DNA of 64,000 nt from Paramecium octaurelia (taxonomy: Eukaryota; Ciliophora; Oligohymenophorea; Peniculida; Parameciidae), in contig CAJJDP010000017.1 of the NCBI GenBank assembly GCA_905182995.1, positions 219,331 through 283,330 of the forward strand, written 5' to 3'. Of the stretch, positions 60,832-64,000 are shown one piece after another. Under the pieces are notes generated by a model. It had not been told where the DNA came from and did not search any database. It saw only the letters and a list, made by a program, of their open reading frames with translations. Position 1 is the stretch's first letter; each line of letters opens with the position of its first letter. The translations under genes and the position numbers were made by a program.

Positions 60832-61626
60832 ATGTAGTTGTTAAGGGTTTATCTTATAAGACATGGACAATCAATGTATCAGAGTCTAAAAATAGTATCA
60901 GGCAAGAATGAATTTGGTTTGAGTGGATTAGGTGTAGTGTAATCAAAGAGGGTTGGCAATCTTTTACACTCTGTAAAGTTTGATTAAGTCTACACTAGTG
61001 ATTATAAGAGGTATAATAGTTAATAGCTTAAAGATGTATAGAATCTTATTCTCATATTGAAAGCCAGTTGAAATTAAAACCAAGAGTCATCACATATACA
61101 ACATTATTAAGGGAAGTTGATTAGGGCAATGAAATGTTAAAGTCTTATTAGGAAGTCTATGCCTTAGCGAAACCTAAATAATCCTCAAGTCTAAATGGAG
61201 AAATCTAAGAAAGAGTGGAAACCTTTCTCGACCAACTGATTAGAGATTAAATATACAAAAAATCTTATAAATTTGTAATTAATTATATAACATTAGTTCT
61301 CATATAGAGATTCACTTGCATCTTAATTTGATACGAGTAATTTATATAATCCCTCTATTTAATAGTTCAGCTCATATTCTAAGGGATCAGGGATGATTAA
61401 TATATTAGTTTTGAGTCATGCTGGGTTCATAGCAGAAACTCTGAAATATCTCTATTAAAGAAATAATTCTCATTAAACTAATGCTGAATATCCATTCATC
61501 TATGCTAGAAATGGAGCTATATTTTAATTAGATTTCTAAATAAATGATCTAAAGAATTGGAATTGCAATGTGTCACTGATGAATTCTAAAAGAAAAATAA
61601 ACACTCCTTTTGATTCGATTATTTGA
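60832..61626 (+). CDS. Histidine phosphatase superfamily (phosphoglycerate-mutase-like) protein
   Basis: 249 aa with introns of 23 nt (near 61020) and 22 nt (near 61277). N-terminal RHG motif RVYLIRHGQSMYQ with the nucleophilic His, LSGLGVVQSKRVGNLL (family LTxxGxxQA), VYTSDYKRY, and the second histidine in INILVLSHAGFIAE (family VSHGGxI; here A replaces G). The Asn/Asp-rich end is variable. It could be a PGAM-type phosphatase acting on sugar phosphates or a protein phosphatase; substrate is not evident. The acceptor E of the mid-domain (family E/T) was not located. Confidence 0.85.
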
Positions 61627-61926
61627 ATATTGAATAATCTATACAATATTGTAGTCAATATTTAGTATTTGAATAATATATTTTCTATTTTTGTTCATTA
61701 TTCCATATTTCAATAACTATTTCAAAATACATTTTAAATTCTATCTTTTGAACATTATCTCAAATCAATTTAGGAATTATGTAACTAAGATCCTAATCTT
61801 AATTGAGAGAACGGAAAAAATAAGAAAATTCAGTTAAAGTTAATTATATATGGAATAGATACAATTATATATCAAAATGATGTTGTTAAAAATAATGAAA
61901 GAAATTTAATAAATTAGTGATTTTTA
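61627..61926. other. Intergenic spacer between convergent genes
   Basis: About 300 bp of AT-rich DNA between the stop codons of the phosphatase (+) and the membrane protein (-). Nothing recognised. Confidence 0.5.
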
Positions 61927-62646
61927 TCAAGTAAGTATTTTTGATAATTCGAATTCTCCAGAAAAATTCAAATTATTAAGTTCTTAACTACCATAGACGC
62001 TCCATGAACCAACGAATTTATATTCCTCCTTGTTGTATTTGCCCTTAAACTATTGTAGTAAATACAAATGGTCACTTCTATCACTTTTTTCCAATATCTC
62101 ACAATCGAGGCTTGTTCTCAAGTGAATTTAAATTTCTTGTTCTGAGTTAGTTGATATATGTCCTTCAGCTAACCAAGGGTTGTAATCTTATTCAATTTTG
62201 ATTGAAAGTTCTAGTTTATTATGAGAAGTGAGAAATGACTAGAATCTCAGTATTTTTTGAGTAGAGAAATTCTTAAAATTGAAGCTGGTTAACTTCCAAA
62301 AAGAAAATTGCAACTAATCTTACATACTATTGAGTGTAATGAGGTTGGATTGAAGTGATAAACGTGTTTCTTGCAATAATTTCTATTTAATTTCTTTTTT
62401 AACTTTATTTCTTCGGCTAACCTCGACGATCGTGCCACATACACATATAAGAAGAAAGAGACAAATTAAAAGGACTATTACTAGGTAACCATCATTGTCC
62501 TCTGAATTCTGTTCTGACGTAATTGCTTATGTATTTTAAGAACTCTAGCCAACGTCTATTTCTGACAGAAACCTAACTTTTGAAGAAACTTATTTCTCCT
62601 GCTGTTCTTTAGCTTGAACGATTAGTTAAACTAGTCGATGTAACAT
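61927..62646 (-). CDS. Single-pass membrane protein of unknown family
   Basis: 239 aa, no intron. A polar N-terminal segment (about 70 residues), one hydrophobic helix GYLVIVLLICLFLLICVCGTI, then a basic-to-mixed C-terminal domain with EVSRRNKVKKEIKQK, DYNPWLAEGHISTNSEQE and FVGSWSVYGSQELN. No signal peptide was seen at the start MLHRLVQLIVQAKEQQ. The domain has beta-strand character but I do not recognise it. Unknown function. Confidence 0.65.
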
Positions 62647-62875
62647 CTTATAAATTAAATCTTTATTATTGTAACACATCATATTTGTTTTAATGAGCAT
62701 AATCCATATTATAATAAAACTTAGATTCATATAACATTATCATTTAACTACTATTTAAAATATTTTAATAACCAAAATTATGAATTATATATAGCAGGAA
62801 AAGGAAAGATCGCACCAAGACACACATAATAATTTAAATTGACATTTATACTCTTTTATAACAAATACCCATATT

Positions 62876-64000
62876 TCAACTTAATTCTTTTTCTACTTCA
62901 GCTAAATCTTTGGGCATTTCATCAATTTTAGTGTTGTAATATTTTTCAACTTCTAGCAAGAGATTTGCTTCTTGTTGTGCTACCATATTAATGGCAACTC
63001 CCTTTCTACCATATCTACCAGCTCTTCCAACTCTAAAATAATATATTAACATAGTATTACCTATGGATGTATTATTCCTTTAATCTTGGGAATTCATAAT
63101 TGATGACTAATGACAATTATTAAACATCAATTCCTCTACCCATAAGATCTGTTGAAACAAGGATTCTGGCAGCTCCTTTTTTGAATTCTTACATAACCTA
63201 CTATAGCTACAAATTATTTACTTATTCTCTCTCTTTTTGTTCCATCTGACTGTGGATTTTACTGACAGTGAAACCTTCAGCTGTCAATTTATCATACAAA
63301 TCATCAACGGTTTTTTTGGAGTTGCAGAATAAGATTGATTAAGAAACTGTAAGATTCTTATACAATTCAACCAAGACTCTGAATTTTTGATCTTCTTGTT
63401 GGATTGCAATGTAGAATTATCTAATACCCTCCAATGTCAATTATTCTTTCTTAACCAAAATCTTAGCTGTTCCTTCTCTCAAGAACTATTTACTCAATTC
63501 AATAATTTCTTATGGGAAAGTAGCACTAAATAATGCTAACAAAAACTTAAATGTCAGAAATACCAATTTAAATATCTCCTGGAACCATTTTTAGGATTTC
63601 TGCGAAGTTATCACTAAAACCTTAGTCTAACATTTAATCAGCTTCATCTACAACAAGCAACTTCATAAATGTGGCATCCAAATATTTGTTTTTCATCATA
63701 TCAATCAATCTGCCTGGAGTAGCAATGATGATGTGCACTCCTTATTTGCATTTTTCTCTGGTTTCCTGGGTTGAGGTACCACCTATGCAACAGAAAGCTT
63801 CTATGTTTAAGTATTGGCCTATTCCCTTAACCACATCATAAATTTGTTTTGCCAATTCTCTAACTGGAGCTAAAATGATGACTTAAGTCTTTCTTTGGTT
63901 TGGGTCGATTCTTTGTAAAGCACCAATAGTGAATGTACCAGTTTTACCAGTTCCTATGTAAAATTTTAATGATAATAAACATACCTGATTATGCTTGTGC
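62876..64000 (-). CDS. DEAD-box RNA helicase, eIF4A-like (partial at window edge)
   Basis: The 5' end lies beyond the window. Seen in order on the minus strand: TQETREKCKQGVHIIIATPGRLIDM, VVDEADQML (motif II), LFSATFP (SAT), RQFYIAIQQEDQKFRVL, SILFCNSKKTVDDLYDKL, STDLMGRGIDVQ, and the C-terminal YIHRVGRAGRYGRKGVAIN (motif VI) with the end DLAEVEKELS. Introns of about 28 nt lie near 63045, with others upstream. The linker sequence and HRVGRAGR fit eIF4A rather than DDX6 or DBP5, but this subgroup choice is tentative. ATP-dependent RNA unwinding is established for the family. Confidence 0.9.

Noticed and set aside
1-64000. CRISPR array, transposon, viral relic or rRNA operon
   Set aside because: No spaced identical repeats, inverted-repeat-bounded transposase, capsid or polymerase gene, or rRNA-like sequence was seen on either strand.

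Overview
The window looks like macronuclear DNA of a ciliate, most likely Paramecium. Long reading frames appear only if TAA and TAG are read as glutamine and TGA is the sole stop. Genes are interrupted by minute GT...AG introns of about 19-31 nt (typically 22-28), and intergenic gaps are often under 60 bp. With this code and these introns, about 40 gene models close exactly in frame; standard-code ORFs give only fragments. The DNA is strongly AT-rich. No mobile element, CRISPR array or viral relic was recognised.

Layout. 0.2-5.9 kb: serine carboxypeptidase (-), a pseudokinase (+), an unresolved and possibly decaying segment, and a CxCxxCG-motif protein (+). 6.1-12.9 kb: truncated hemoglobin and RING/B-box/LRR protein (-, 15 bp apart), a USP25/28-like deubiquitinase (+), a coiled-coil protein (-). 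13-16.5 kb: membrane-anchored cathepsin-like protein lacking the catalytic Cys, a short coiled-coil protein, a MIR-domain protein, tRNA-Leu(CAA). 16.9-26.5 kb (-): SDR-like protein, GDPD phosphodiesterase, coiled-coil protein, three tandem paralogues of the CxCxxCG family, and a MYCBPAP-like protein carrying a PGK-like domain. 27-34 kb (+): secreted H-type lectin protein, three-repeat Myb protein, long coiled-coil protein. 34-40.8 kb (-): degenerate dual-specificity phosphatase, EF-hand protein, NOG1 GTPase, hybrid histidine kinase. 40.9-49.8 kb (+): a 1999-aa cysteine-rich membrane protein, a ureohydrolase, a MORN protein. 50-59 kb (-): NPC1 N-domain protein, type I membrane protein, FHA-BRCT protein, SET-domain methyltransferase, EF-hand protein, MORN protein. 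59-64 kb: MORN protein (+), histidine phosphatase (+), a membrane protein (-) and a partial eIF4A-type helicase (-).

There is no operon logic. Recurrent themes are cilium and cortex proteins (MYCBPAP, MORN, EF-hand and coiled-coil proteins), secretory and lysosomal proteins, and signalling. Two things stand out. One is an uncharacterised small basic family built on a [KR][KR]xSCxCxxCG module (three tandem copies plus one distant copy). The other is a run of proteins with a recognisable enzyme fold but lost catalytic residues: kinase, cathepsin B, SDR, PGK, dual-specificity phosphatase and possibly the ureohydrolase.
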